A stretch of DNA of 64,000 nucleotides, taken from contig NZ_QUNH01000002.1 in assembly GCF_003387355.1 (NCBI RefSeq), positions 475,606 to 539,605 on the forward strand, in the 5' to 3' direction. This DNA is from Winogradskyella sediminis (GTDB taxonomy: Bacteria; Bacteroidota; Bacteroidia; Flavobacteriales; Flavobacteriaceae). Positions within the stretch are counted from its first letter, which is position 1, and each line of letters opens with the position of its first letter. Shown here piece by piece: positions 25,433-37,244 of the stretch. The notes beneath the pieces are model-generated. The model saw only the letters and a list, made by a program, of their open reading frames with translations, was not told the origin of the DNA and ran no database searches. The translations under genes were made by a program, and so were the position numbers.

Positions 25433-28400
25433 ATGTTAGCAAAAAAGGCTGAAAGAATTAATTTCTCTTCTATTGTAAATAGAACAGATTACCCAGACTT
25501 TTTGGATATCCAAATTAAATCCTTCCAGGATTTTTTCCAATTAGAAACAAAGTCAGAAGAAAGAGGTACTGAAGGTTTGTACAACACCTTCATGGAGAAC
25601 TTCCCAATAACAGACACGCGTAATCAATTCGTACTAGAATTTTTAGATTACTTTATAGACCCACCAAGATATTCTATCGAAGAATGTATCGAAAGGGGAT
25701 TAACATATAGTGTGCCTTTAAAAGCAAGATTGAAGTTGTACTGTACAGATCCTGAACATGAAGATTTTGAAACAATTGTTCAAGATGTTTATTTAGGTAC
25801 AATTCCTTACATGACTCCAAGTGGTACGTTTTGTATTAATGGAGCAGAACGTGTTGTAGTTTCTCAACTGCATAGATCACCTGGTGTATTCTTTAGCCAG
25901 TCTTTTCATGCTAATGGAACTAAATTATATTCTGCCAGAGTAATTCCTTTTAAAGGCTCTTGGATAGAATTTGCTACTGATATCAATCAAGTAATGTATG
26001 CTTACATTGATAGAAAGAAAAAATTACCAGTTACTACGCTTTTCCGTGCTATCGGTTTTGAACGTGATAAAGATATTTTAGAGATTTTTGACCTTGCAGA
26101 AGAAGTAAAGGTTTCAAAATCTGGATTAAAGAAAGTTATCGGTCGTAAATTAGCTGCGCGTGTATTGAATACATGGCACGAAGATTTCGTTGATGAAGAT
26201 ACAGGTGAAGTGGTATCTATTGAGCGTAACGAAATTGTATTAGATCGTGACACTATTATCGATAAAGATAATATTGAAGAAATCCTTGAAGCAGAAGTTA
26301 AAACGATTCTTTTACATAAAGAAAGTGCACAACAAGGAGATTACGCAATTATTCATAATACATTACAAAAAGATCCAACAAACTCTGAAAAAGAAGCTGT
26401 TGAGCACATATACCGTCAATTACGTAATGCTGAGCCGCCAGATGAAGAAACGGCACGTGGTATAATTGACAAATTATTCTTCTCTGACCAACGTTACTCT
26501 TTAGGTGAAGTTGGACGTTACAGAATGAACAAGAAATTACAGTTAGATATCGGAATGGATAAGCAAGTGCTTACTAAAGAAGATATCATTACTATTATAA
26601 AATATTTAATTGAACTTATCAATTCTAAAGCAGAGATTGATGATATCGATCACTTATCTAACCGTCGTGTACGTACAGTAGGTGAGCAGTTATCTTCTCA
26701 GTTTGGTGTTGGTTTAGCACGTATGGCACGTACTATTCGTGAGCGTATGAATGTTCGTGATAATGAAGTGTTTACTCCGATTGATTTAATTAATGCAAAG
26801 ACCTTATCGTCTGTAATTAATTCTTTCTTTGGTACAAACCAGTTGTCTCAATTTATGGATCAAACAAATCCTTTAGCTGAGATTACGCATAAGCGTCGTC
26901 TTTCAGCATTAGGACCAGGTGGTTTATCTAGAGAAAGAGCAGGTTTCGAAGTACGTGATGTTCACTATACACACTACGGACGTTTATGTCCTATTGAAAC
27001 ACCAGAAGGACCAAACATTGGTTTAATTTCTTCTTTATCTTGTTTCGCGAAAGTGAATGCTATGGGATTCATTGAAACTCCATATCGTAAAGTTGAAGGT
27101 GGTGTTGTTGATATTAAAAATACTCCAACATATCTTAGTGCTGAAGAGGAAGAAGATATGTTAATTGCACAAGCAACGATTAATGTTGATGATGATGGAA
27201 AAATATTAGCAGATAAAATTATCTCTCGTCAAGAAGGTGATTTCCCTGTTATTGATCCATCAAGTGTTAATTATACTGATGTTGCTCCAAACCAAATTGC
27301 ATCAATTTCAGCATCTTTAATTCCATTCTTGGAACATGATGATGCCAACCGTGCATTAATGGGATCTAACATGATGCGTCAGGCCGTTCCCTTATTACGT
27401 CCTGAAGCACCAATTGTTGGTACTGGTTTAGAACGTCAGGTAGCATCAGATTCTAGAGTATTAATTAATGCAGAAGGAGCTGGTACTGTAGAGTATGTAG
27501 ATGCTCAAAAAATTACCATAAGATACGAACGTACTGAAGAAGAAGCAATGGTAAGCTTTGAAAGCGATACCAAAACTTATCCTTTAGTAAAATTCAGAAA
27601 GACTAACCAAGGGACATCAATCAATTTAAAACCAATCGTTGAGAAAGGTGATAAAGTTGCAAAAGGACAAGTACTTTGTGAAGGTTATGCAACTGAAAAT
27701 GGTGAATTAGCACTTGGTAGAAATATGAAAGTAGCCTTTATGCCTTGGAAAGGGTATAACTTTGAGGATGCGATTGTAATTTCTGAAAAAGTAGTTAGAG
27801 AAGATGTATTTACTTCGATTCATATCGATGAATATTCGTTAGAAGTTAGAGATACCAAATTAGGTAACGAAGAATTAACTAACGATATTCCTAACGTATC
27901 TGAAGAAGCGACTAAAGATTTAGATGAAAATGGTATGATTCGCATTGGTGCAGAAATCAAACCAGGTGATATCTTAATTGGTAAAATTACACCAAAAGGA
28001 GAATCAGATCCTACACCAGAAGAAAAACTTTTAAGAGCGATTTTCGGTGATAAAGCAGGTGATGTAAAAGATGCCTCTTTAAAAGCATCTCCTTCACTTA
28101 ATGGTGTGGTTATAGATAAAAAATTATTTGCTAGAGCCGTAAAAGATAAACGTAAGAGAGCACAGGATAAAGAAGATATCGAGAAGTTAGAAGATGCTTA
28201 CGATAACAGATTTGATGACCTTAAAAATGTGCTTGTTGATAAGTTATTCAACATCGTTAATGGAAAAACAGCTCAAGGAATTTATAATGATTTAGGAGAA
28301 GAAATTATTCCTAAAGGTAAAAAGTATACATTAAAGATGTTAAATGCTGTAGATGATTATACACATTTAACTTCAGGAAAATGGACTACTGATGATCATA

Positions 28401-29245
28401 CAAACGAACTTGTCGCAGATCTAATTCACAATTATAAGATTAAGGAAAATGATTTACAAGGATCATTAAGACGTGAGAAGTTTACAATCTCTGTTGGTGA
28501 CGAGTTACCTGCAGGTATCATAAAACTAGCTAAAGTTTATATCGCTAAGAAACGTAAACTTAAAGTTGGTGATAAAATGGCAGGACGTCACGGTAACAAA
28601 GGTATTGTTGCACGTATCGTTCGTCAAGAAGATATGCCGTTCTTAGAAGACGGAACTCCAGTTGATATTGTATTAAATCCACTTGGTGTACCATCTCGTA
28701 TGAACATTGGTCAAATTTATGAAACCGTTTTAGGTTGGGCAGGTAAAGATTTAGGTAAAAAGTATGCCACTCCAATTTTTGATGGTGCTACGCTAGATCA
28801 AATTAATGCCTACACAGATGAAGCTGGTATTCCAAGATTTGGACATACATATCTTTACGATGGTGGAACAGGTGATCGTTTTGATCAACCAGCAACAGTT
28901 GGTGTGATTTATATGATTAAACTGGGTCACATGATTGATGATAAAATGCACGCACGTTCTATAGGACCATACTCATTAATTACACAACAGCCATTAGGTG
29001 GTAAAGCACAATTTGGTGGTCAACGTTTTGGTGAGATGGAAGTTTGGGCACTTGAAGCTTATGGAGCATCAAGTACTTTACGCGAGATCCTTACTGTAAA
29101 ATCAGATGACGTTATTGGTAGAGCTAAAACTTACGAAGCTATCGTTAAGGGTGAGCCAATGCCAGAACCAGGACTTCCAGAATCGTTCAACGTACTTATG
29201 CACGAATTGAAAGGTTTAGGATTAGATATTAGATTAGAAGAATAA
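25433..29245 (+). CDS. rpoB: DNA-directed RNA polymerase subunit beta
   Basis: 1270 aa, full length. The rifampicin region at about 467-494 reads [20 protein letters not shown] and then [12 protein letters not shown]; the residues most often changed in resistant mutants (Q, D, H and S) are wild type, so sensitivity is expected. Other landmarks are [31 protein letters not shown], the switch-region [10 protein letters not shown] and the C-terminal [19 protein letters not shown]. It is translated after a 122-base spacer with a hairpin and lies 80 bases before rpoC. Confidence 0.99.
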   Translation: MLAKKAERINFSSIVNRTDYPDFLDIQIKSFQDFFQLETKSEERGTEGLYNTFMENFPITDTRNQFVLEFLDYFIDPPRYSIEECIERGLTYSVPLKARLKLYCTDPEHEDFETIVQDVYLGTIPYMTPSGTFCINGAERVVVSQLHRSPGVFFSQSFHANGTKLYSARVIPFKGSWIEFATDINQVMYAYIDRKKKLPVTTLFRAIGFERDKDILEIFDLAEEVKVSKSGLKKVIGRKLAARVLNTWHEDFVDEDTGEVVSIERNEIVLDRDTIIDKDNIEEILEAEVKTILLHKESAQQGDYAIIHNTLQKDPTNSEKEAVEHIYRQLRNAEPPDEETARGIIDKLFFSDQRYSLGEVGRYRMNKKLQLDIGMDKQVLTKEDIITIIKYLIELINSKAEIDDIDHLSNRRVRTVGEQLSSQFGVGLARMARTIRERMNVRDNEVFTPIDLINAKTLSSVINSFFGTNQLSQFMDQTNPLAEITHKRRLSALGPGGLSRERAGFEVRDVHYTHYGRLCPIETPEGPNIGLISSLSCFAKVNAMGFIETPYRKVEGGVVDIKNTPTYLSAEEEEDMLIAQATINVDDDGKILADKIISRQEGDFPVIDPSSVNYTDVAPNQIASISASLIPFLEHDDANRALMGSNMMRQAVPLLRPEAPIVGTGLERQVASDSRVLINAEGAGTVEYVDAQKITIRYERTEEEAMVSFESDTKTYPLVKFRKTNQGTSINLKPIVEKGDKVAKGQVLCEGYATENGELALGRNMKVAFMPWKGYNFEDAIVISEKVVREDVFTSIHIDEYSLEVRDTKLGNEELTNDIPNVSEEATKDLDENGMIRIGAEIKPGDILIGKITPKGESDPTPEEKLLRAIFGDKAGDVKDASLKASPSLNGVVIDKKLFARAVKDKRKRAQDKEDIEKLEDAYDNRFDDLKNVLVDKLFNIVNGKTAQGIYNDLGEEIIPKGKKYTLKMLNAVDDYTHLTSGKWTTDDHTNELVADLIHNYKIKENDLQGSLRREKFTISVGDELPAGIIKLAKVYIAKKRKLKVGDKMAGRHGNKGIVARIVRQEDMPFLEDGTPVDIVLNPLGVPSRMNIGQIYETVLGWAGKDLGKKYATPIFDGATLDQINAYTDEAGIPRFGHTYLYDGGTGDRFDQPATVGVIYMIKLGHMIDDKMHARSIGPYSLITQQPLGGKAQFGGQRFGEMEVWALEAYGASSTLREILTVKSDDVIGRAKTYEAIVKGEPMPEPGLPESFNVLMHELKGLGLDIRLEE

Positions 29246-29262
29246 AAATAGTATGCAGTCGC

Positions 29263-29316
29263 AGTACTCAGTTTACCATCTAAGTGAACTGAATACTGAG
29301 ACTGAGACTGAATACT
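29263..29316 (+). repeat. Alternative hairpins in the rpoB-rpoC spacer
   Basis: AGTACTCAGTT (29263-29273) can pair with AACTGAATACT (29287-29297). CTGAATACT recurs at 29308-29316 after two ACTGAG units, so a second, exclusive pairing is possible with AGTACTCAG. The repeat-rich text fills most of the 80-base spacer and looks like a dispersed intergenic repeat rather than a terminator, since no T run follows. Confidence 0.6.
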
Positions 29317-29325
29317 AAAAATAAC

Positions 29326-32300
29326 ATGGCAAGAAGACAAGATAAGAATACAGTACAGAAATTTAATAAAATTTCTATTGGTTTAGCATCACCTGAGTCT
29401 GTTTTAGGAGCATCTCGAGGTGAGGTATTAAAGCCAGAAACTATTAATTATCGAACACACAAACCAGAAAGAGATGGTTTGTTCTGTGAGCGTATTTTTG
29501 GTCCTGTAAAGGATTTTGAATGTGCTTGTGGGAAATATAAAAGAATTCGTTACAAAGGTATTGTTTGTGACCGTTGTGGTGTAGAAGTAACAGAAAAGAA
29601 AGTACGTAGAGATCGTGTTGGGCATATCAACTTAGTTGTGCCAGTAGCTCATATCTGGTATTTCCGTTCGTTACCAAATAAAATTGGATACCTTCTTGGA
29701 TTACCATCTAAGAAATTAGATATGATTATCTATTATGAGCGTTATGTGGTTATTCAACCAGGTGCTGCCATTAATGCAGAAGGTGAACCAGTTCAAAAAA
29801 TGGATTTCTTAACAGAAGAAGAATATCTTACAATTTTAGAATCTCTTGAAAAAGAAAACCAATATTTAGACGATTCAGATCCTAATAAATTCATCGCTAA
29901 GATGGGAGCTGAATGTCTTATCGATTTATTAGCTCGTATTGACTTAGATCAATTATCTTACGATTTAAGACACAAAGCCAATAACGAAACTTCTAAACAA
30001 CGTAAAACTGAAGCGTTAAAACGTTTACAAGTTGTTGAAGCATTTAGAGACTCAAATTTAAATAGAGAAAACAGACCTGAGTGGATGATTATGAAGGCTG
30101 TGCCTGTAATTCCACCAGAATTAAGACCTCTAGTACCTTTAGATGGTGGTCGTTTTGCAACTTCAGATTTAAATGATTTATACCGTCGTGTAATTATCCG
30201 TAACAATCGTCTTAAGCGACTTGTTGAAATAAAAGCACCAGAAGTAATTTTGCGTAATGAAAAACGTATGTTACAAGAATCTGTAGATTCATTGTTTGAT
30301 AACACGCGTAAATCATCTGCTGTAAAAACAGATTCTAACAGACCGTTAAAATCGTTATCAGATTCACTTAAAGGTAAGCAAGGTCGTTTCCGTCAAAACT
30401 TACTTGGTAAGCGTGTTGATTATTCTGCACGTTCTGTAATTGTTGTAGGACCAGAATTGAAATTATTTGAATGTGGTCTACCAAAAGATATGGCTGCAGA
30501 GCTTTACAAACCTTTTGTAATTAGAAAACTAATTGAAAGAGGAATTGTAAAAACTGTAAAATCTGCAAAGAAAATTATAGACAGAAAAGAGCCTGTAGTT
30601 TGGGATATCTTAGAGAATGTTTTAAAAGGACATCCAGTACTTTTAAACCGTGCTCCTACCTTACACAGACTTGGTATTCAAGCATTCCAACCTAAGCTTA
30701 TTGAAGGTAAAGCAATTCAGTTACACCCTTTAGTGTGTACGGCTTTTAATGCCGATTTCGATGGTGACCAAATGGCGGTGCATTTACCATTAGGACCAGA
30801 AGCAATTCTAGAATGTCAACTTCTAATGTTGGCTTCACATAATATATTGAATCCAGCTAATGGTTCGCCAGTAACTGTACCTTCTCAAGATATGGTACTT
30901 GGTTTATATTATATGACCAAGTTGCGTAAAACGGATGAAAATTATACAGTTAAAGGAGAAGGTTTAACCTTCTACTCTCCAGAGGAAGTAAACATTGCTT
31001 ACAACGAAAAGAAAGTAGATTTAAATGCCGGAATTAAAGTTAGAACAACAGACTTTAATGAAGAAGGAGAGTTAACTACACAGATTATAGAAACAACTGT
31101 AGGACGTGTACTTTTCAACGAAAAAGTACCAAAGGCTGCAGGTTATATAAATGAAGTTTTAACTAAAAAGTCTTTAAGAGAAATTATTCATGGTATTCTT
31201 AAGAAAACTAGTGTACCAGAAACGGCTGATTTCCTTGATGAAATTAAAACTTTAGGATATAAGTTCGCATTCCAAGGTGGATTGTCATTTAGTTTAGGTG
31301 ATATCATTATTCCAGCAGAAAAGCAAGGGATGATTGATTCAGCAAATAAACAAGTCGATGGTATTATGGGTAACTATAATATGGGACTTATTACTAACAA
31401 CGAACGTTATAACCAAGTTATTGATATCTGGACGTCTACAAATGCTGAATTGACAGAATTGTCTATGAAGCGTATTCGTGAAGATCAACAAGGATTTAAC
31501 TCGGTATTTATGATGCTTGATTCTGGTGCTCGTGGATCTAAAGAACAGATTCGTCAGTTAACTGGTATGCGTGGATTAATGGCTAAGCCTAAAAAATCTA
31601 ATGCAGGTGGAGGTGAGATTATTGAAAATCCAATTCTTTCTAACTTTAAAGAAGGACTTTCAATTTTAGAATACTTTATCTCTACGCACGGTGCACGTAA
31701 AGGACTTGCGGATACGGCTCTTAAAACTGCCGATGCAGGTTATTTAACACGTCGTCTGGTAGATGTGTCACAAGATGTAATTGTATATGAAGAAGATTGT
31801 GGTACATTAAGAGGTATTGAAGTTTCTGCACTTAAGAAAAACGAAGAGATTGTTGAAAGCTTAGAGAACAGAATTGTAGGTAGAACATCTCTCAATGACG
31901 TATATGATCCTTTAACAGAAGAATTATTAGTTGAAGCAGGTGGTCATATCGATGATGTCATTGCTAAGAAAATTGGTGATTCTCCACTAGAGTCTATTGA
32001 AGTTCGTTCACCATTAACATGTGAAGCTAAAAAAGGAATTTGTGTTAAATGTTATGGTCGTAACCTTGCTACTGGTAAAATGGTGCAAAGAGGTGAAGCT
32101 GTAGGTGTAGTGGCTGCCCAGTCCATTGGAGAACCTGGTACACAGTTAACCTTACGTACGTTCCACGTAGGTGGTATTGCAGGTAACATTTCTGAGGACA
32201 ACAAGTTAACTGTTAAGTTTGATGGTATTGCAGAAATTGAAGATTTAAAAACAGTTAAATCTAAAGATAATGAAGGCAACGAAGTAGATGTTGTAATCTC

Positions 32301-33627
32301 TAGAACTTCAGAATTAAAATTATTAGATGCTAAAACAGGTATTGTATTAAGTACTAATAATATTCCTTATGGTTCATTCATCTATGTAAAACCAGGTGAT
32401 AAACTTAAAAAAGGTGATGTGGTTTGTTCTTGGGATCCTTATAACGGTGTAATTATATCTGAATTTGCTGGTCAAGTGAAGTATGAAAACATTGAGCAAG
32501 GTATAACTTACCAAGTTGAAATTGATGAACAGACAGGTTTCCAAGAGAAGGTAATTTCAGAATCTAGAAACAAAAAGTTAATTCCAACCTTATTAATTGT
32601 TGATAAGGAAGGTGAAACTATACGTTCTTACAACTTACCAGTTGGTGCACACATAATGATTGACGATGGTGATAAAATTGATATCGGTAAGATTTTAGTT
32701 AAGATACCTCGTAAATCTGCAAAAGCGGGTGATATTACAGGTGGTCTACCTCGTGTAACAGAGTTATTTGAAGCACGTAATCCTTCTAATCCTGCTGTAG
32801 TTAGTGAGATTGATGGTGTGGTATCTTTCGGTAAAATTAAGCGTGGTAACCGAGAAATCATAATTGAGTCTAAACTAGGTGAGGTTAAGAAATACTTAGT
32901 AAAATTATCTAATCAAATTCTTGTTCAAGAAAACGATTATGTAAAAGCTGGTATGCCATTATCTGATGGTTCTATTACACCAAACGATATTCTTAATATT
33001 AAAGGCCCTTCTGCGGTTCAGCAATACTTAGTAAATGAAGTACAAGAAGTATATCGTTTACAAGGGGTGAAAATTAATGATAAGCACTTCGAAGTTGTCG
33101 TAAGACAAATGATGCGTAAAGTTAGAATTATTGATTCTGGTGATACTATCTTCTTAGAAAACCAATTGGTTCATAAATCAGATTTCATTGAAGAAAACGA
33201 TAAAATTTTCGGTATGAAAGTGATTGAAGATGCTGGTGATTCTGAGAATTTAAAATCAGGTCAAATAGTAACTGTTAGAGAATTAAGAGATGAAAACTCT
33301 AGCTTACGTAGAGAAGATAAAAATCTTGTAACTGCGAGAGATGCTAGTCCTGCGACTGCAACTCCAATATTACAAGGTATTACTAGAGCATCATTACAGA
33401 CCAAGTCATTTATTTCTGCGGCATCGTTCCAAGAAACGACTAAAGTACTTAACGAAGCGGCTGTAAATGGTAAAGTAGATTCACTTGAAGGACTGAAAGA
33501 AAATGTAATTGTTGGTCATAGAATTCCAGCAGGTACAGGTGTTAGAGAATACGAAAACATCATTGTAGGTTCTAGAGAAGAGTTCAATGAAATGATGAAG
33601 GCTAAAGAAGAAATGAATTTTAATTAA
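29326..33627 (+). CDS. rpoC: DNA-directed RNA polymerase subunit beta'
   Basis: 1433 aa. The N-terminal zinc ribbon has C66, C68, C81 and C84 (ECACGK, then CDRCGVEV). The catalytic Mg loop [12 protein letters not shown] is at about 475-486 and the bridge helix/trigger loop region at [20 protein letters not shown] second zinc site holds CGTLRGIEV, then [19 protein letters not shown], and the trigger loop segment [19 protein letters not shown] follows. It ends with a strong terminator. Confidence 0.99.
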   Translation: MARRQDKNTVQKFNKISIGLASPESVLGASRGEVLKPETINYRTHKPERDGLFCERIFGPVKDFECACGKYKRIRYKGIVCDRCGVEVTEKKVRRDRVGHINLVVPVAHIWYFRSLPNKIGYLLGLPSKKLDMIIYYERYVVIQPGAAINAEGEPVQKMDFLTEEEYLTILESLEKENQYLDDSDPNKFIAKMGAECLIDLLARIDLDQLSYDLRHKANNETSKQRKTEALKRLQVVEAFRDSNLNRENRPEWMIMKAVPVIPPELRPLVPLDGGRFATSDLNDLYRRVIIRNNRLKRLVEIKAPEVILRNEKRMLQESVDSLFDNTRKSSAVKTDSNRPLKSLSDSLKGKQGRFRQNLLGKRVDYSARSVIVVGPELKLFECGLPKDMAAELYKPFVIRKLIERGIVKTVKSAKKIIDRKEPVVWDILENVLKGHPVLLNRAPTLHRLGIQAFQPKLIEGKAIQLHPLVCTAFNADFDGDQMAVHLPLGPEAILECQLLMLASHNILNPANGSPVTVPSQDMVLGLYYMTKLRKTDENYTVKGEGLTFYSPEEVNIAYNEKKVDLNAGIKVRTTDFNEEGELTTQIIETTVGRVLFNEKVPKAAGYINEVLTKKSLREIIHGILKKTSVPETADFLDEIKTLGYKFAFQGGLSFSLGDIIIPAEKQGMIDSANKQVDGIMGNYNMGLITNNERYNQVIDIWTSTNAELTELSMKRIREDQQGFNSVFMMLDSGARGSKEQIRQLTGMRGLMAKPKKSNAGGGEIIENPILSNFKEGLSILEYFISTHGARKGLADTALKTADAGYLTRRLVDVSQDVIVYEEDCGTLRGIEVSALKKNEEIVESLENRIVGRTSLNDVYDPLTEELLVEAGGHIDDVIAKKIGDSPLESIEVRSPLTCEAKKGICVKCYGRNLATGKMVQRGEAVGVVAAQSIGEPGTQLTLRTFHVGGIAGNISEDNKLTVKFDGIAEIEDLKTVKSKDNEGNEVDVVISRTSELKLLDAKTGIVLSTNNIPYGSFIYVKPGDKLKKGDVVCSWDPYNGVIISEFAGQVKYENIEQGITYQVEIDEQTGFQEKVISESRNKKLIPTLLIVDKEGETIRSYNLPVGAHIMIDDGDKIDIGKILVKIPRKSAKAGDITGGLPRVTELFEARNPSNPAVVSEIDGVVSFGKIKRGNREIIIESKLGEVKKYLVKLSNQILVQENDYVKAGMPLSDGSITPNDILNIKGPSAVQQYLVNEVQEVYRLQGVKINDKHFEVVVRQMMRKVRIIDSGDTIFLENQLVHKSDFIEENDKIFGMKVIEDAGDSENLKSGQIVTVRELRDENSSLRREDKNLVTARDASPATATPILQGITRASLQTKSFISAASFQETTKVLNEAAVNGKVDSLEGLKENVIVGHRIPAGTGVREYENIIVGSREEFNEMMKAKEEMNFN

Positions 33628-33659
33628 TTCTATAGTTTTCTTTCAAAATAATTAATGAA

Positions 33660-33700
33660 TTAAAAGCCTTCTTGTATTTTTACATGAAGGCTTTTAAATT
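33660..33700 (+). terminator. Terminator of the rpoBC operon
   Basis: A 12-bp stem, TTAAAAGCCTTC (33660-33671)/GAAGGCTTTTAA (33686-33697), with a 14-base loop; a short T-rich tail is part of the right arm. Confidence 0.85.
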
Positions 33701-33744
33701 TTAAATAATAATTAATCAGACTCTCTTCACCAAGGGAGTGTAAA

Positions 33745-33752
33745 TAAATTTG
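33745..33752 (+). promoter_or_regulatory. -7 element directly before the DUF3467 gene
   Basis: TAAATTTG followed by C. The ATG at 33755 begins 2 bases past the element, so the message should be leaderless. No TTG is visible upstream. Confidence 0.45.
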
Positions 33753-33754
33753 CG

Positions 33755-34078
33755 ATGGCAGACGAAAAAAATAATCCGAATAATAAAAAAGGACAAATTA
33801 ATATCGAGTTGGACGAAAAAATAGCCGAAGGGATCTATTCTAACTTGGCAATCATCAACCATTCTGTATCAGAATTTGTCGTAGATTTTGTAAGCATTAT
33901 GCCTGGAACACCAAAAAGTAAGGTAAAATCTCGAATCATTTTAACTCCACAGCATGCTAAGCGTCTATTAAAAGCTTTAGCTGATAACGTATCGCGTTTT
34001 GAAAAGGCTCATGGTGAAATTAAAGATTATGAGCAACCACCAATTCCTCTGAATTTTGGACCAACAGGTCAAGCTTAA
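33755..34078 (+). CDS. DUF3467 family protein
   Basis: A 107-aa cytoplasmic protein. The core INIELDEKIAEGIYSNLAIINHSVSEFVVDFVSIMPGTPKSKVKSRIILTPQHAKRLLKAL-type text is diagnostic of DUF3467, a short family found next to rpoC in Bacteroidota. The function is unknown. The length suits an all-in-one beta-alpha domain without TM segments. It is separated from rpoC by a terminator and has its own -7 element, so it is expressed independently. A bidirectional terminator follows. Confidence 0.88.
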   Translation: MADEKNNPNNKKGQINIELDEKIAEGIYSNLAIINHSVSEFVVDFVSIMPGTPKSKVKSRIILTPQHAKRLLKALADNVSRFEKAHGEIKDYEQPPIPLNFGPTGQA

Positions 34079-34140
34079 TACGTGGTTTGTAGAAATGATA
34101 AAATGATAAGTTGAATTATTATCAACGCTAGAAACACAAA

Positions 34141-34176
34141 AAAAACCTTTGAATAATGCATTCAAAGGTTTTTTTA
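34141..34176. terminator. Bidirectional terminator
   Basis: AAAAACCTTTGAA (34141-34153) pairs with TTCAAAGGTTTTT (34161-34173); A runs on one side and T runs on the other serve the converging DUF3467 and 4Fe-4S genes. Confidence 0.9.
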
Positions 34177-34196
34177 TTCGGTCTAATTTTCAAAAA

Positions 34197-34427
34197 CTAT
34201 GCGACTTCTTTTTTATTTAGACGATATTTTAAAGCACCAGAAGGGCATTTGTTAATCTGGTTAATAATGACGTCCGTTTGTGCTCCGTCTAGATCGATCC
34301 ATGGGATTACAGAACTTCTAAATACATTTGATAATTGTTTGGCGCAGAAACCTGCATTGGTGCAACATCGCGGTGTATAGCTTACTGTAATCTTGCCGTT
34401 ACTGAAAACGTTTTCGTTATTATCCAT
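34197..34427 (-). CDS. Divergent 4Fe-4S mono-cluster protein (Fer4_19, YjdI-like)
   Basis: A 76-aa ferredoxin-like protein. The order ITVSYTPRCCTNAGFCAKQL (about 13-32) ... WIDLDGAQTDVIINQINKCPSGAL (about 43-66) is that of the YjdI/Fer4_19 family, whose cysteines probably hold a single Fe-S cluster; here C21, C22, C28 and C61 are the candidates. The electron partner is unknown. The upstream region has a 14-bp motif and a -7-like site in the same register as upstream of the hydrolase gene at 43927, suggesting shared regulation. Confidence 0.85.
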   Translation of the reverse strand: MDNNENVFSNGKITVSYTPRCCTNAGFCAKQLSNVFRSSVIPWIDLDGAQTDVIINQINKCPSGALKYRLNKKEVA

Positions 34428-34454
34428 AATTAGTAGATTAGTTTGGGTTAATCT

Positions 34455-34529
34455 TCAGTTTATACTATTTCTAGTGAAGTAAACGTAATTAATACAAGGT
34501 TAAAAAGCAAAAATCTTCGACGAAATACG
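34455..34529 (-). promoter_or_regulatory. Promoter region with the shared 14-bp motif
   Basis: Read on the minus strand: GTATTTCGTCG (34519-34529), then CTTCACTAGAAATA (34466-34479) and, 3 bases on, TAAACTGA (34455-34462), a degenerate -7 element. The same 14-mer with the same 3-base gap to TAAATTTG occurs at 44000-44024 before the hydrolase gene. Confidence 0.4.
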
Positions 34530-34564
34530 TTTTATTTTAACGTTTACAGCACTATGTTAATGTG

Positions 34565-36154
34565 TTATTCAAATTCGGAAGTCATGTGAAAAGTAATACT
34601 CGGATATTTCTGTTGTGTCATCTGCAAAGAAAACATAGAATCCGCTAGAAATACCAATTGGTTTTGTTTGTCTCTTGCGAGGAAACGCTGTTTAACGCGT
34701 ATAAACTCTTTATATTCTTCACTTTTTTTATCCTTAGCTTCAACCCAACAGGCTTTGTGTACATTTAAGTTTTCATAGGTACATTTTGCTCCATATTCAT
34801 GTTCTAATCTGTACTGAATTACTTCATATTGTAAAGCACCAACGGTACCAATGACTTTTCTGCCATTTAAATCTAATGTAAATAATTGCGCGACTCCTTC
34901 ATCCATTAATTGATCGATACCTTTATAAAGTTGTTTGGCTTTCATAGGATCAGCGTTATTAATATATCTAAAATGCTCAGGAGAGAAGCTTGGTACTCCT
35001 TTGTAATTTAGTATTTCACCTTCAGTTAAACTATCACCTATTTTAAAACTTCCGGTATCTTGTAATCCCACAATATCTCCTGGGTATGATATGTCTACAA
35101 TTTCTTTCTTTTCCGCAAAAAAGGCATTAGGACTAGAGAATTTAAGCTTTTTATTATGTCTAACATGCAGGTATGGTGTATTTCGTTTAAATTCTCCTGA
35201 AACAATTTTCACAAAGGCTAAACGGTTTCGATGATTAGGATCCATATTGGCATGTATTTTAAATACAAAACCACTAAATTGTTCCTCTTCTGGTTTTACT
35301 AAGCGCTCTTCACTATGTTTTGGTCTCGGTTTTGGAGCAATCTCTACAAAACAATCTAACAACTCTCGTACACCAAAATTATTTAATGCCGAACCAAAGA
35401 ATACGGACTGTTGCTGTCCGTCTAAATACGCTTCTTTATTAAAGTGTGGATATATACCATCTACTAATTCAATTTCTTCGCGTAATGTGTTTGCGGCTTT
35501 TTCTCCAACTAATTTGTCTAACTCCGGTGAGGCTAAATCGGAGATTTCAATGGTTTCTTCAATATCTTTTCTATTATCGCCAGAAAATAAATTGATATTT
35601 TTTTCCCAGATATTATAAATACCTTTAAAATCATAGCCCATGCCTATAGGAAAACTTAAAGGCACAACCGTGAGTCCTAATTTCTGTTCAATTTCATCTA
35701 ACAAATCAAATGCATCTTTCCCTTCTCTATCCATTTTGTTAATGAATACAATCATAGGTATGTTACGCATTCTACAGACTTCTACTAATTTTTCAGTTTG
35801 CTCCTCAACACCTTTGGCAACATCAATAACAACAATAACACTGTCTACTGCAGTTAAAGTTCTAAAAGTGTCTTCTGCAAAGTCTTTGTGACCAGGCGTA
35901 TCTAAAATGTTAATTTTAATACCATTATATTCAAAAGCTAATACAGAAGTGGCTACAGAGATTCCACGCTGACGCTCTATTTCCATAAAATCACTGGTTG
36001 CTCCTTTTTTTATCTTATTACTTTTTACAGCACCAGCTTCTTGGATAGCACCACCAAATAAAAGTAGTTTTTCTGTTAAGGTCGTTTTACCAGCATCTGG
36101 GTGTGAAATAATTCCAAAAGTTCGTCGTCTGTTAATTTCTTTTATAAAACTCAT
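34565..36154 (-). CDS. prfC: Peptide chain release factor 3
   Basis: A 529-aa translational GTPase. G1 is HPDAGKTT at 18-25, G2 lies in ERQRGISVATSV, G3 is DTPGHKDF and G4 is NKMD. Domain 2 has the RF3-type FVFKIHANMDPNHRNRLAFVKI and the end carries VQYRLEHEYGAKC-type text. RF3 removes RF1 or RF2 after peptide release. A near-consensus -7 element (TATCTTCG) lies about 25 bases upstream. It is a single gene, tandem with the 4Fe-4S gene but 137 bp apart. Confidence 0.96.
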   Translation of the reverse strand: MSFIKEINRRRTFGIISHPDAGKTTLTEKLLLFGGAIQEAGAVKSNKIKKGATSDFMEIERQRGISVATSVLAFEYNGIKINILDTPGHKDFAEDTFRTLTAVDSVIVVIDVAKGVEEQTEKLVEVCRMRNIPMIVFINKMDREGKDAFDLLDEIEQKLGLTVVPLSFPIGMGYDFKGIYNIWEKNINLFSGDNRKDIEETIEISDLASPELDKLVGEKAANTLREEIELVDGIYPHFNKEAYLDGQQQSVFFGSALNNFGVRELLDCFVEIAPKPRPKHSEERLVKPEEEQFSGFVFKIHANMDPNHRNRLAFVKIVSGEFKRNTPYLHVRHNKKLKFSSPNAFFAEKKEIVDISYPGDIVGLQDTGSFKIGDSLTEGEILNYKGVPSFSPEHFRYINNADPMKAKQLYKGIDQLMDEGVAQLFTLDLNGRKVIGTVGALQYEVIQYRLEHEYGAKCTYENLNVHKACWVEAKDKKSEEYKEFIRVKQRFLARDKQNQLVFLADSMFSLQMTQQKYPSITFHMTSEFE

Positions 36155-36295
36155 AATACACTTAAAAATGACTGCGAAGATACTATTATTAAATACAATT
36201 AAAATACATCTGAGATTCGCTTTTTACAAATTGCCCTTTTATTTTTTTATGAATTACTTCACTTTTATATCATTTTAAGATGTTAATTTAGCATT

Positions 36296-36820
36296 ATGAT
36301 AGAAGAACAAGTCATCTTAGTAGATGAAAATGATACTAAAATTGGATTAATGCCCAAAATGGAGGCGCATGAAAAAGCACTTTTGCATCGCGCATTTTCG
36401 GTATTTGTATTTAATGATAAGAATGAATTAATGCTTCAGCAACGTGCATTGCATAAGTACCATACTCCAGGGTTGTGGACTAATACATGTTGTAGTCATC
36501 AGCGTGATGGAGAGAGTAATCTAGAAGCTGGTAAACGTCGGTTACAAGAAGAAATGGGATTTGTCACTGAACTCCAGGAAAAAACTTCATTTATATACAA
36601 AGCACCTTTTGATAATGGATTAACAGAGCACGAATTCGATCATATTATGATTGGGTATTACAATGAGGATCCTAATATAAACCCAGAAGAAGTAGCAAGC
36701 TGGAAATGGATGTCTTTAGAGGATGTAGAGTCTGATATTGAAAAAAATCCTCAGCTTTACACAGCTTGGTTTAAGATCATTTTTGAAAAGTTTTATGAAT
36801 TTATAAACGTCAATCAATAA
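36296..36820 (+). CDS. idi: Isopentenyl-diphosphate delta-isomerase, type I
   Basis: A 174-aa Nudix-fold enzyme that interconverts IPP and DMAPP. Active-site features are WTNTCCSHQRDGE (C66 aligned with the E. coli catalytic Cys67; H68 metal ligand), the Nudix helix EAGKRRLQEEMGF, and EHEFDH at 111-116, which carries the catalytic Glu. The start ATG at 36296 follows TAATTTAG, a weak -7 match. The stop shares one base with the next ATG, so idi, the pterin gene and manA look like one operon. Confidence 0.95.
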   Translation: MIEEQVILVDENDTKIGLMPKMEAHEKALLHRAFSVFVFNDKNELMLQQRALHKYHTPGLWTNTCCSHQRDGESNLEAGKRRLQEEMGFVTELQEKTSFIYKAPFDNGLTEHEFDHIMIGYYNEDPNINPEEVASWKWMSLEDVESDIEKNPQLYTAWFKIIFEKFYEFINVNQ

Positions 36821-37230
36821 TGCAAGTTACAGTTCATAGGAAAGCACATTTTAATGCCGCACATAGGCTTTATAGAAAAGATTGGAGTTTTGAAAAAAAT
36901 GAAACCGTTTTTGGTTTGTGTAATAATCCCAATTATCATGGACACAATTATGAATTAATAGCTAGTGTTACGGGAGATATTGACCCAGAAACAGGTTATG
37001 TTGTTGATATTAAGACTTTAAAAGATATTATTAAAGTTGAAGTAGAGGATGCTTTTGATCATAAGAATTTAAATCTCGATGTTCCAGAATTTAAAGAACT
37101 TAATCCTACAGCTGAAAATATTGCTGTGGTGATTTATAATAAAATTAAGCCAAAACTTAACCCTAAATTTCACCTCGAAATAACACTTTACGAAACACCT
37201 CGTAACTTTGTTAGTTATTCCGGGAATTAA
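36820..37230 (+). CDS. 6-pyruvoyl-tetrahydropterin synthase/QueD family protein
   Basis: 136 aa, the family length. Zinc ligands are in HFNAAHRL (H15) and YHGHNYEL (H40, H42), and the catalytic Cys is C34 in FGLCNNP. Late motifs are DHKNLN and EITLYETPRNFV. The protein either makes 6-carboxytetrahydropterin for queuosine or acts as a PTPS homologue; queuosine is likelier in bacteria but the other que genes are not here. Start and stop overlap idi by one base (TAATG). Confidence 0.92.
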   Translation: MQVTVHRKAHFNAAHRLYRKDWSFEKNETVFGLCNNPNYHGHNYELIASVTGDIDPETGYVVDIKTLKDIIKVEVEDAFDHKNLNLDVPEFKELNPTAENIAVVIYNKIKPKLNPKFHLEITLYETPRNFVSYSGN

Positions 37231-37244
37231 AAAAACATATTACT

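Noticed and set aside
26834..26915. Rifampicin-resistance changes in rpoB
   Set aside because: The resistance-prone residues are wild type; differences from E. coli (N to T, S to A, I to L) are conservative.
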